Shown here in pieces: positions 33,880 through 41,759 of a DNA stretch of 61,460 nucleotides (position 1 is its first letter; the number at the start of each line of letters is the position of its first letter). The position numbers and the translations under genes are program-made. Below the pieces are notes generated by a model. It saw only the letters and a program-made list of their open reading frames with translations, had not been told where the DNA came from and searched no databases. The DNA is taken from positions 1-61,460 of the forward strand of contig JACQXY010000016.1 in assembly GCA_016208485.1 (NCBI GenBank), read 5' to 3'. The stretch comes from Acidobacteriota bacterium. GTDB lineage: Bacteria; Actinomycetota; AC-67.

Positions 33880-35414
33880 GCGGGTTCGGACAGGGTCGCG
33901 GCCACTCCGGCCGCGGCCGGCGCGTGCTCCTCGCGGCCGGCGCCGCCGCGGCGCTGGCGCTGGGCGTGGGGCCGGTGCCGGGGGCGACCGCCCGCATCGA
34001 GACCCAGCTCGTTGCCGACGGCGCCGGCGTCGCTTTCGCGCTTCGCCCGGCCGTGGACTTCGGGGGCGCGAGCCCGATGCCTCTCTACATCGGGTACGCC
34101 GACGCGAACCTGACCACCCCCTCTCCGGCCGCCGACGGCCAGGCCTCCTGGTACAACCTGAACATCGTCGAGTCGAGCGCCTTCCGCCCCGCCGAGAACT
34201 GCACGCCGGAGAAGAACGCCGAGGCCACCCAGGCGGGCGTCGCCGACGTGCAGGCCTGGCTCGCCGGCTACATCGCCACCGCGACCTCCTCGCTCCAGGC
34301 CCAGCAGCAGCCTCCTCCTCCGACCGCGCCGGGACCGCGTCACGCGTGTGCCGAGCGCTTCCCCGGCTTCGCCCAGTCGCGCTACCCGGCGACGCAGAAC
34401 ATCGCGGAGTCGTCCTCGGACAACCTGCTCGACAAGCACTCCGCGGCGTGGGCATGCCGCGAGGACCCCGCGTCGCAGCAGTGCTCCTCCTACAAGCAGT
34501 ACTGGCCGGCGTTCCGCGCGGCGACCGGCGCGGTCGTGCGCGACGGCTCCTTCTTCGCCGAGTCCACATCGGACCCGTCCCAGCGCTCCGAGGCGCTCCT
34601 CTTCGGTGCCGGGGACGGCGCGGTCGTGTCGGTCGGGCTCGCGCGCACGAGCGCATCGGCGCACCTCGAGGGCACGACGCTCGTCGCCGAGTCGGTCTCG
34701 GTCCTCGACGACGTCTGCGTCGTGGCATCGGGGGCCGGCTGCACGCTGCGGATCGGGCACCTGCGGGGCTTCGCGCGCGTCACCAAGCCGGCCGGCGGCA
34801 AGCCGGTCGTGGAGCGCGCGCTTGCGCTTGCCGGGGTGAGCGGCGCGGGGGTCGCCCGCGACGTGACCGCCGAGGACTTGCAGCTCGGCGCGGTCGATCT
34901 CGATCTCGGCGGGTACCTGAAGATCCAGGCCGTCTCCGCCATCCACACGTGCGACCTCGCCGAAACCGATCCCGGCACGGGGCTCGCCGACGCCGGCGGC
35001 CTGCTCCTATGGGGCAGCGGCGGCGCAGGCCAGCAGGGCGGCGCGATCACGATCGGCGGCGCCTGCGCCCGCGCCCGGGCCTCGGTCGACCAGTTCGAGG
35101 TGCCCGACTTCTCCGTCCCGCCGGCGAGTCTCGGAACGCCCCCGCGCACGATCGTCATCCCCGGCCTCGTTCCGCCTCCTCTGCCCGCCGGGCCGGTTCA
35201 GCCGGTGCTTGGACCGGCGCGCGTGGTGACGAAGAACGTGGTGCGGGTCGAGTTCCGCCGCGCCGTCGCGTGGCGCACCGCCCCGTACTGGGGGAGCATG
35301 TTCGGCGCGCTCGCGCTTCTCTCGCTCGCGGGCTACCGGTTCCGGAGGACCCCCGCGGTCGCGCCGGTCGCCGGCGCGCTCGGGCGGGTCACGCGGCAGT
35401 TCCTGCGCGGGTAG
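33876..35414 (+). CDS. secreted, C-terminally anchored protein coupled to the Liv operon
   Basis: A 512-residue protein of unknown family. An N-terminal signal (VLLAAGAAAALALGVGPVPGATA) is followed by a long extracellular part with several Cys (NCTPEKN, HACAERF, WACRED, QQCSSYKQYW, DVCVVASGAGC), consistent with disulfides. A Pro-rich stretch leads to a C-terminal helix (WGSMFGALALLSLAGYRF) and a basic tail. GTG 33876 overlaps the LivF stop. Coupling suggests it works at the surface alongside the transporter, perhaps capturing substrate, but that is inference. Confidence 0.75.
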   Translation: MSGFGQGRGHSGRGRRVLLAAGAAAALALGVGPVPGATARIETQLVADGAGVAFALRPAVDFGGASPMPLYIGYADANLTTPSPAADGQASWYNLNIVESSAFRPAENCTPEKNAEATQAGVADVQAWLAGYIATATSSLQAQQQPPPPTAPGPRHACAERFPGFAQSRYPATQNIAESSSDNLLDKHSAAWACREDPASQQCSSYKQYWPAFRAATGAVVRDGSFFAESTSDPSQRSEALLFGAGDGAVVSVGLARTSASAHLEGTTLVAESVSVLDDVCVVASGAGCTLRIGHLRGFARVTKPAGGKPVVERALALAGVSGAGVARDVTAEDLQLGAVDLDLGGYLKIQAVSAIHTCDLAETDPGTGLADAGGLLLWGSGGAGQQGGAITIGGACARARASVDQFEVPDFSVPPASLGTPPRTIVIPGLVPPPLPAGPVQPVLGPARVVTKNVVRVEFRRAVAWRTAPYWGSMFGALALLSLAGYRFRRTPAVAPVAGALGRVTRQFLRG

Positions 35415-35443
35415 CCCCGCGGTTCCGGCGCGGTAGGCGCGCT

Positions 35444-37072
35444 CTACCGGCCGTCGCTGTAGTCGAGCCTCATCTCGCGCACGACCGGCTGGTGCTTGGG
35501 CGCCTGCAGGTAGGGCGACAGCGCCGGCGGCATGTCCGGGTGCTTGCCCTCCAGCAACTCGCGCACCGCGACGAGCTGCACCTTCGGGAAGGCCTGCCCG
35601 TTGACGGGCCACTCGTAGCTGCCCGATCGATTCGCCGCTTCCCGCATGCCGCGCGTCGGCTCGGCAAGCGTCACGAGAACGCCCATGGCGGCCCCCTCGC
35701 CTTCCACGGTTCCCTTGAGGTCGCGCACCATGCCGGGGTTGATCGACCTTCCTCCCTTGACCGAGACGATGGCCCGCCCGACGTCCCGCTTCCCGGTCGG
35801 AAAGCGGATCACACCGTCCATGCCACGGTCGGCGGATTGCCGCTCGTTCGGCTGCCCGTAGACGAGGGACACCGCCCAGCGCTCGAAGTCGAGGGGGTTC
35901 TGCTCGAACAAGGCGCGCGCGCCGGCCTCGTCTTTGGGGATGCCCTCGATTCGGAACGCGACGCCGCTACCGTAGGAGTCGTCGAGGCGCCGGCGGATGA
36001 GGTCGATCGCGAGGTAGGTGATGTCGACCCCTATCCACCTCCGGTTCAGCGCCTGCGCGGCGGCGACGGTGGTCCCGCAGCCGCAGAAGGGGTCCAGCAC
36101 GAGGTCGCCCTCGTTCGAACTCGCCTGGATGATCCGCTCCAGGAGCGCCTGCGGCTTCTGCGTCGGGTAGCCGAGTCGCTCCCTTGCCCGGGAGCCGATG
36201 GGGCCGATATCGGTCCAGACGTTGCCGAGCAGCACGCCGGACATCTCGTCGAGGTACCGCTTCAGTCGCGGGCGCTTCGACTTGGAGTCCGGATACCAGA
36301 TCCGTCCTTCGGCGTCGAGCTTCGCCATCGTCTCCTTCGAGTAGCGCCAGCCGTACGGCGGCGAGGCGTGCCCCTTCCACTCGTACATCATGTTCGGGCG
36401 CGGGTTCGGACTGGTCATGTTGTCATGGCCGTAGCGCCGGCCGTCCGGGTCGGTGAACCGGTACGTGTCCGCGAGGTATTCCTCCGCATGCGGCGCGTAA
36501 ACCGGATTCCACGTCGCGGCCTGCGTCTTGCCGTAGTGCAGGAGGATGTCCGCGACGGGGCTCCACCGCTTCGCGTCGCTGTGGGTCGTGGTCCGCTTCC
36601 AGGTGATCTCCGCGAGGAAGTTCCTCGGGTCGAATATCGAGTCGAGCAGGACCTTGAGGTAGTGGGAGGCGGTCGGGTCGCAATGGAGGTAGAGCGAGCC
36701 GGTCGGCTTCAGAACCTCTCGCAGCACGGAGAGCCGCGGCGCCATCATGACGAGGTAGGCGAGCACGTCGTTTTCGCCGAGCATCCTGTGGAACGCCTGA
36801 ACCGCGTCGGCCACTTGAGCCGGCACCGCCCCGTTCATGAGGTCGGAGTAGAGACGCTCGGACTCCTGGGTCCATGTCCAGGTGTCGTCGAACGCCTGCA
36901 TCTGAGCCTGAACTTCGGTCTTGCCGTGCTTCCGCCCGAAGAGCACGTTGTACGAGCGGTTGGAGTTGAACGGCGGATCGAGGTAGACGAGGTCTACGCT
37001 CTCCGGCGCGATCTTCTCCCGCAGGATCTGCAGGTTGTCGCCGTAGTACAGCACGTTCTCTTCGTGGGTCAC
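35444..37072 (-). CDS. DNA methyltransferase fused to Mrr-like nuclease domain
   Basis: A 542-residue beta-class methyltransferase: catalytic LDPPFNSNRSYN (about 31-42) precedes AdoMet motif I LDPFCGCGTT (near 325) and RRWIGVDITY. The last 150 residues resemble an Mrr-type PD-(D/E)XK domain: DRGMDGVIRF (near 411), then VGRAIVSVKGG (near 434), where the lysine is kept but the usual Glu/Gln before it is Ser. It could be an active restriction-modification fusion or a DNA-binding remnant. GTG 37072 lies 8 nt after TAGATT, so the transcript is probably leaderless; upstream in-frame codons are not credible. Confidence 0.88.
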   Translation of the reverse strand: MTHEENVLYYGDNLQILREKIAPESVDLVYLDPPFNSNRSYNVLFGRKHGKTEVQAQMQAFDDTWTWTQESERLYSDLMNGAVPAQVADAVQAFHRMLGENDVLAYLVMMAPRLSVLREVLKPTGSLYLHCDPTASHYLKVLLDSIFDPRNFLAEITWKRTTTHSDAKRWSPVADILLHYGKTQAATWNPVYAPHAEEYLADTYRFTDPDGRRYGHDNMTSPNPRPNMMYEWKGHASPPYGWRYSKETMAKLDAEGRIWYPDSKSKRPRLKRYLDEMSGVLLGNVWTDIGPIGSRARERLGYPTQKPQALLERIIQASSNEGDLVLDPFCGCGTTVAAAQALNRRWIGVDITYLAIDLIRRRLDDSYGSGVAFRIEGIPKDEAGARALFEQNPLDFERWAVSLVYGQPNERQSADRGMDGVIRFPTGKRDVGRAIVSVKGGRSINPGMVRDLKGTVEGEGAAMGVLVTLAEPTRGMREAANRSGSYEWPVNGQAFPKVQLVAVRELLEGKHPDMPPALSPYLQAPKHQPVVREMRLDYSDGR

Positions 37073-37080
37073 GTCCCGAG

Positions 37081-37086
37081 AATCTA
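37081..37086 (-). promoter_or_regulatory. -10 box of methyltransferase gene
   Basis: TAGATT on the minus strand, 8 nt before GTG 37072; this supports both that start and leaderless transcription. Confidence 0.6.
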
Positions 37087-37139
37087 CCGCATGCGGAAGC
37101 GGGGGTCGCGCACGCCGAGGTCGTCCCACGGGCCGCACC

Positions 37140-37394
37140 TCACGGAGCCTCGGGGCGACCGAGTTCCGGTCCCGCGTTCCCCGGCGTGCCTTGAGTGCCC
37201 GGAGGCGGGCGCACCTCGTCCGCCCACCGCTCCAGCTCGTCGTGCCGCCACCACGGGCCGTGCCCCACGAGGTGTGGGGGCAGTAGATGGGTGGGCACCG
37301 GCTGGGGGAAATCCAGATCACGATGGAGCCACATCAGTACGGTGGGCGGGGCCACGCCCAGGCGCGCGGCGACCTCGTCCAGCGGCAACAGCAC
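37140..37394 (-). CDS. small helix-turn-helix (excisionase/MerR-like) protein
   Basis: An 84-residue protein beginning LLPLDEVAARLGVAPPTVLMW, the helix-turn-helix of excisionase-type DNA-binding proteins, followed by a wing-like HLLPPHLVGHGPWWRHDELERW. It is upstream of the methyltransferase on the same strand and could be its regulator. GTG start at 37394. The C-terminal 20 residues are Pro/Gly-rich. Confidence 0.65.
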   Translation of the reverse strand: MLLPLDEVAARLGVAPPTVLMWLHRDLDFPQPVPTHLLPPHLVGHGPWWRHDELERWADEVRPPPGTQGTPGNAGPELGRPEAP

Positions 37395-37551
37395 CGCTCG
37401 ACAGTAGTCCTTCGTTGGACGAGGTCCAGGCCGGGAGATGCGGGCGGAGTGGCGCGATCAGCCCTCTCCGCGCGCGGGCGGCGGAGGGGAACGCCACTTC
37501 GCTCGGGCGCGCGGGTCAGCAGGTTCTGCGAGACCTGTGTGGCAGCCGCAG

Positions 37552-37983
37552 CTATGTGCGAGCAGGCGTGGGGGCATCGTGGACCCGGAAGCTGACGGTT
37601 CGAACTCCCTCTCCGACCTCCGCGACTATCCGGTAGCCGCCTGGGGATGGGAACTGCACGTTGGCGTTCACGGCGAGGACGGCGCGCTGATCGCTTCCCG
37701 GGGGGAGTCCTGGCGGACGGCCGACCTCGATATCCCCCTCGACAGTCGCATGCTGAGTGGTCCCGTCCTCGTTCTCGATGCGCATGCGAAGATGTTGGGG
37801 CCGATTGGTCTCGGTCCAGGCGACGAGCACGCTGACCGCGATCCCGAAGTGCGTGATCGGGAGAGGCTGGCCCTCTGGTTGAGGACCGCGCCAGGAATCC
37901 GTCCACCCCGCGCCGGTCAGGTACAGCTTCCCGCCAACCGCCTCGGCGTGGTCGGCGAGGATGAGGAACTCGATCTCTGCCAT
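37552..37983 (-). CDS. DUF6941 family protein
   Basis: The 143-residue protein has the features I associate with DUF6941: EFLILADHAEAVGGKLYLTG at the start, then VSVLVAWTETNRPQHLRMRI, and a short C-terminal beta region (GGYRIVAEVGEGVRTVSFRV). It looks like a small beta-sandwich cytosolic protein; no function is known. ATG 37983. It is divergent from the toxin-antitoxin pair, sharing the upstream palindromic region. Confidence 0.75.
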   Translation of the reverse strand: MAEIEFLILADHAEAVGGKLYLTGAGWTDSWRGPQPEGQPLPITHFGIAVSVLVAWTETNRPQHLRMRIENEDGTTQHATVEGDIEVGRPPGLPPGSDQRAVLAVNANVQFPSPGGYRIVAEVGEGVRTVSFRVHDAPTPART

Positions 37984-38010
37984 CTCCAATTCGCCTCCCC
38001 AGCCGCTTGC

Positions 38011-38046
38011 TTGGGCGGCTGTCTGACAGTAGTATACAGCGTATAC
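38011..38046 (+). promoter_or_regulatory. promoter with palindromic operator upstream of the toxin-antitoxin pair
   Basis: TTGGGC (38011-38016) and TATACA (38033-38038) form a 16-nt spaced promoter. Over the -10 lies GTATAC-AGC-GTATAC (38032-38046), a perfect inverted repeat of two 6-bp palindromes. Ribbon-helix-helix antitoxins bind such sites and repress their own operon, so this is a likely operator. Confidence 0.7.
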
Positions 38047-38058
38047 GGAGGGACGCAA

Positions 38059-38364
38059 GTGGCCGATATCCACGTCAGTGGGTGGCAGTGGGACGAAGGT
38101 AACCTGCGGGAACTTCGCCATCAGGGACTCTCGCGGCCGATCGTTCTCCAGGTGGCGCAGGAATCGCCGAAGTTCAGAAAGAACACGAGCAAAGACCCCG
38201 AGCGGGGGGCGACGTACCAGATGATTGGGCCGGACGCCGGCGGAGCCCTCTGGGTGGTGTGTATCGTTGATGTGCCCAGGGCCGCAGAGGCCGACATCTG
38301 GTGGGCCGTTACCGGGTGGCGCGCAGACGATGAGGAGATCGCCTGGTATCGGAGGTGGACATGA
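38059..38364 (+). CDS. BrnT-like toxin of a type II toxin-antitoxin pair
   Basis: A 101-residue protein resembling BrnT (RelE-like ribonuclease fold): an early WDEGNLRELRHQGLS, a central loop with KFRKNTSKD, and a terminal ADDEEIAWYRRW. The toxin-before-antitoxin gene order and four-base ATGA overlap with the next gene also match brnTA. GTG 38059 follows CGGAGGG. Residues that make BrnT an RNase are not fully verifiable by eye, so activity is inferred. Confidence 0.65.
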   Translation: MADIHVSGWQWDEGNLRELRHQGLSRPIVLQVAQESPKFRKNTSKDPERGATYQMIGPDAGGALWVVCIVDVPRAAEADIWWAVTGWRADDEEIAWYRRWT

Positions 38365-38732
38365 AGAGGAAGGTACCGTCCCTAGCCGAGGAGCTTCTGG
38401 CTCACCGCGAGGACGTTGGCGAGTGGAGTGAAGAGGCTGTGCCTGCCCAGGTGAAGGTAGGGCCTACAGAGGTCGTTTCGTTCCGCATGCCTTCTGAGGA
38501 ACTCGACGCACTGGAAGAGGCGGGTGCCTGTGCGGGTGAAACGCTCTCCGAGTACATTCGCAAGGCGATCGCCATCCGCATGCACGGGGTCCCCATCGGG
38601 CCCGCTGTCGAGGTTACCTTCGGGGCTGAGCGCCTCGTTGTGCGCAGTCACATCGTGACGTCGGGGCGCACCGAAGCACCAGCTTCGATCGTCCCGGACT
38701 ACCCTCCGACGTTCGTGGCCGTCGCCCGATAA
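38361..38732 (+). CDS. ribbon-helix-helix antitoxin-like protein
   Basis: A 123-residue protein with a short N-terminal region, then EVVSFRMPSEELDALEEAGA followed by LSEYIRKAIAIRM. That is the beta-strand and two helices of a CopG/BrnA-type ribbon-helix-helix. The C-terminal 45 residues may form the toxin-neutralising part. ATG 38361 overlaps the toxin stop (ATGA). The palindromes at 38032-38046 are the probable target. Confidence 0.7.
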   Translation: MKRKVPSLAEELLAHREDVGEWSEEAVPAQVKVGPTEVVSFRMPSEELDALEEAGACAGETLSEYIRKAIAIRMHGVPIGPAVEVTFGAERLVVRSHIVTSGRTEAPASIVPDYPPTFVAVAR

Positions 38733-38822
38733 CGCTCAACGACCACGGGGGCCGAAACCTCGGTTCGGCGCCTCTCGGTTCCGGCAGGTCCGCCCACCGC
38801 ACGTCTCCCTGGGTGACGCTCA

Positions 38823-41726
38823 TCAGGCGCCGCGCTCCAGGATGCGACGGGACGCCGCCTTGACAAACCGGTCCACTGGTTCGTCAATCTCGCCCAGCGC
38901 TCGGTCCATGGCCTCGGTCACGCGGTTGGGGACGTGACGGGCGACATGCTCGGATGGCGCGAGGCGCACGGTCGCGATCTGCCACGCGCGCAGCGGGAGC
39001 GCCACGACGCCGCCCGTTACATCGAGGGGGGCGATGGCGGCGCCCGCCAGGTCCACGAGCGTCGCGCGCGCGGCCGCGAGAAGAGGGCCGGGGCGCAGCA
39101 GAGCCCGGACGGGCTCGGGTGAGGCGTTCCAGACGCGGCAGAGCACGCCGGAGCCCTCGCGCGAGAGCGCGGAGAGCTGAACGCAGGAGGGCTCGATCTC
39201 AAGTCCCGCGCCCGAGACCGGCAGGTCGCCTGAGTGCGGCGGAACCGACAGGGACCACGGCTCGTAGAGGTAGGCCTCCGCGGCCCGGTGGACCTCGCCC
39301 GCGCGCCAATCCCCCTCGTGGGGGTAGATCGCGAGGTCGAAGACGTGCGGCCCGAGGCACTGCGCGCCGGGGGTCGCAAGCGCCGGTCCGGCCGGCCCGG
39401 GCCGGTAGCGCATTCCCTGGCGCGAGAGCCACCCGACCGAGCGCAGAAGCGTGACCGCGAGTGCGCGCCCAAGCTCGAACTCGGGAGTGCCCCGGTGCAG
39501 CACGGCGAGCCCCATTCGCCCACCTGAGGCGTCCACCCACCGGCGGCACGGGAAGGTGGCGAGCGGGCGCTCGTGCGGGCCTCCCTCCGCCTCCAGTCCG
39601 CGCTCCACGACGTCGAAGGCCCCGTCGGCCTGCGAGCGCTCCGCGCGGAACGGGAGGGGGAAGAGCACACGCAGCCGGTGATCGCGCGCGCGGTTGTCGA
39701 TCGAGATGCGCGTCCGCAGGAACGGCTCTCCGGCATGGAGCGTGAGATCGATCTCGACCGGCATCCGGACGGTCGTGCGCGAGCGACCCGTGCCGCCCGG
39801 GCCGAGCGCCGCGGGAAGGGCCCACTCGCCGCGCGCGCGCACGGTCGCGCGCAGCGGCCCCATCTCGACGACCTCGACCGAGACGGCGCCGGCGGGGGAG
39901 CGGACCACACGATCGCGCGCCGGCGGGGAGTAGTTGTACTCGTCGCCGACGTCGCCCCCGTCTTCGAGCAAGAGGAGGCCTTGGAACCTCGTCCCGCTGG
40001 CGATGTGCTCGAGGTTCACCGAGCCGTCCGCGCGCACCTCCACGGCGAGCGCGCCGTTCCAGATCGCGCGGCCGTCGGCTCCGGCGGCCCCGTCGACCGG
40101 AGCGGTGCTCGTGCCTTCGCGTGGCGCCGGTGCGCCGGCCGCGCGCGCGAGCGGCGACAGCACCGTCCAGCCGAGCCCGCCGATCTCCGGGGTCCGCACG
40201 AGCGCGGTGGCGGCGGCAGGTGCGAGCCCGAGCACGCGGAACCGGCCGTCCGGCTGCGCGCGGATCGCCTGCTCCACGGCGCGCTTGCCGGCCTCGACGT
40301 CGAGGGTCCCGACCGGCGCGGCCCCGAGATCGAGGCGCACGGTCGTCGGCGAGCCCTCCTCGATCGAGAGGCCGTTGATGTGGTGCTCGCCGAGCGCGCG
40401 GCTGTGGATCGTCGGCACGATCCGCGCGAGCTGCGGGGCATCGAGCGTCATGTCCACCACCACCGCGCGCTCGGTCCCGACGATCTGAACTCCGACCTCC
40501 GAGCCGTCCGGCGCGCGAAGAGGCCCTCCGTCGCCGGGCGGCCGCACGCAGACGACCGAGGAACGCGGTCGGGGGGAGGGGTTGAAGACCAGCACCCCGC
40601 CGGGGCAGTCCACGCGCGCGCCGAGGGACTCGAGCGCCTCGCGCGCGACTGCCTCGGCGATCCCGGCGGCCTGACGGTAGCGCCCGGCGACCTGGTCGGC
40701 GACCGCGTCCACGCCGCAGCCGCAGATCGAGTCGTGCGCGGAGTTCTCGACCATCCACCGCCAGGCGCGCGCGAGCAGGCGGTCCCAGTCCCGGCCGGCG
40801 AGCGCGGCGAGCGGCTCGGCGTAGCGCTCGAGCAGGGTGGAGGCGCGAAGCTCCGCCTGCTTCAGGCCGACTCTGGCGCTCGCGACCCCCATGAGCAGGT
40901 GCGCCCGCGCGCCGGAGCGCAGCTCCCCGCGCCAGGCCGGCAGCCCGTCGCCCGAGGGGGCGGCGGCGAGGTACTCCTCGAGCGAGCCGATCCGCAGCTC
41001 GACCTGGTCGTCGATCCGGTTCGCCTCCTCGATGAGCGCGGGGACGTGGGGCTCCGGCGCGCGGTGGTCGGTCCCGTTCATCGCGAGCAGAGTGCCGCCG
41101 GGGCGGAAGGGGGAGAGGTCGGCTGCGATCCGGCGCACGCGGCGCATCAGCTCGTCGAGCGAGACGGGCAGCGAGGCGGCGTTCGAGTAGGACGTGGCGA
41201 GATAGAGCGCGCGCACGCGCGAGCCGTCGGGGGACTCCCACCAGAACGCCGTGCGGTCGATGGCCGAGGGCACCCCGCGCCACACGCAGGCGTCGGAGAG
41301 CCCCGCGAGCTGCAGGATCTGCGGCATCTGGGAGATGTGGCCGAAGGAGTCTGGGAGGTAGCCGATCCGCATTCGTCCGCCGAGCCGCTCGGCCGAGGCG
41401 CGTCCCTGCGCCAGGTTCCGAAGGATCGTCTCCGGCGAGCAGAGGAACTCGTCGGCGAGGATCCGCCATGGCCCGATCGCGAGCCTCCCGGCGCGCACGA
41501 GGGCCTCGACGCGCGGTCGCTGTTCGGGGCGCACCGCGAGGTAGTCCTCGATCGCCGCGGTCTGGCCGTCGAGGTGGAAGTGCCGGAAGGCGGGATCGCG
41601 CTCCAGCAGCTCGAGTAGCTCGTCCAGCATCGTCACCAGCCGGATGCGGTAGGACTCGAACGGCTCGTACCACTCGCGGTCCCAGTGGGTGTGCGGGACG
41701 ACGTGGAGAACCAGGCGGTCCGGCAT
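38823..41726 (-). CDS. glycoside hydrolase family 38 (alpha-mannosidase-like)
   Basis: A 967-residue enzyme starting MPDRLVLHVVPHTHWDREWY, the GH38 zinc-site signature. It continues with IGYLPDSFGHISQMPQIL (Asp nucleophile plus zinc His region, near 130) and NSAHDSICGCGVDAVADQ (second zinc His). The C-terminal half is the large beta-sandwich seen in alpha-mannosidases (e.g. LHAGEPFLRTRISIDNRARD). Length fits the family. No signal peptide, so it is cytoplasmic; such enzymes trim alpha-mannosides or glycans taken up by the cell. The start follows TATACT by 6 nt (leaderless). Confidence 0.93.
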   Translation of the reverse strand: MPDRLVLHVVPHTHWDREWYEPFESYRIRLVTMLDELLELLERDPAFRHFHLDGQTAAIEDYLAVRPEQRPRVEALVRAGRLAIGPWRILADEFLCSPETILRNLAQGRASAERLGGRMRIGYLPDSFGHISQMPQILQLAGLSDACVWRGVPSAIDRTAFWWESPDGSRVRALYLATSYSNAASLPVSLDELMRRVRRIAADLSPFRPGGTLLAMNGTDHRAPEPHVPALIEEANRIDDQVELRIGSLEEYLAAAPSGDGLPAWRGELRSGARAHLLMGVASARVGLKQAELRASTLLERYAEPLAALAGRDWDRLLARAWRWMVENSAHDSICGCGVDAVADQVAGRYRQAAGIAEAVAREALESLGARVDCPGGVLVFNPSPRPRSSVVCVRPPGDGGPLRAPDGSEVGVQIVGTERAVVVDMTLDAPQLARIVPTIHSRALGEHHINGLSIEEGSPTTVRLDLGAAPVGTLDVEAGKRAVEQAIRAQPDGRFRVLGLAPAAATALVRTPEIGGLGWTVLSPLARAAGAPAPREGTSTAPVDGAAGADGRAIWNGALAVEVRADGSVNLEHIASGTRFQGLLLLEDGGDVGDEYNYSPPARDRVVRSPAGAVSVEVVEMGPLRATVRARGEWALPAALGPGGTGRSRTTVRMPVEIDLTLHAGEPFLRTRISIDNRARDHRLRVLFPLPFRAERSQADGAFDVVERGLEAEGGPHERPLATFPCRRWVDASGGRMGLAVLHRGTPEFELGRALAVTLLRSVGWLSRQGMRYRPGPAGPALATPGAQCLGPHVFDLAIYPHEGDWRAGEVHRAAEAYLYEPWSLSVPPHSGDLPVSGAGLEIEPSCVQLSALSREGSGVLCRVWNASPEPVRALLRPGPLLAAARATLVDLAGAAIAPLDVTGGVVALPLRAWQIATVRLAPSEHVARHVPNRVTEAMDRALGEIDEPVDRFVKAASRRILERGA

Positions 41727-41732
41727 GGACGG

Positions 41733-41750
41733 AGTATAGCCGTGCATAAT
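41733..41750. promoter_or_regulatory. divergent -10 boxes between mannosidase and phosphodiesterase genes
   Basis: On the minus strand TATACT (41738-41733) is 6 nt before ATG 41726. On the plus strand CATAAT (41745-41750, with TG upstream as in extended -10 boxes) is 9 nt before GTG 41760. Only 33 bp separate the two starts, so both transcripts are probably leaderless and mutually dependent. Confidence 0.65.
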
Positions 41751-41759
41751 GGGCGCGCC

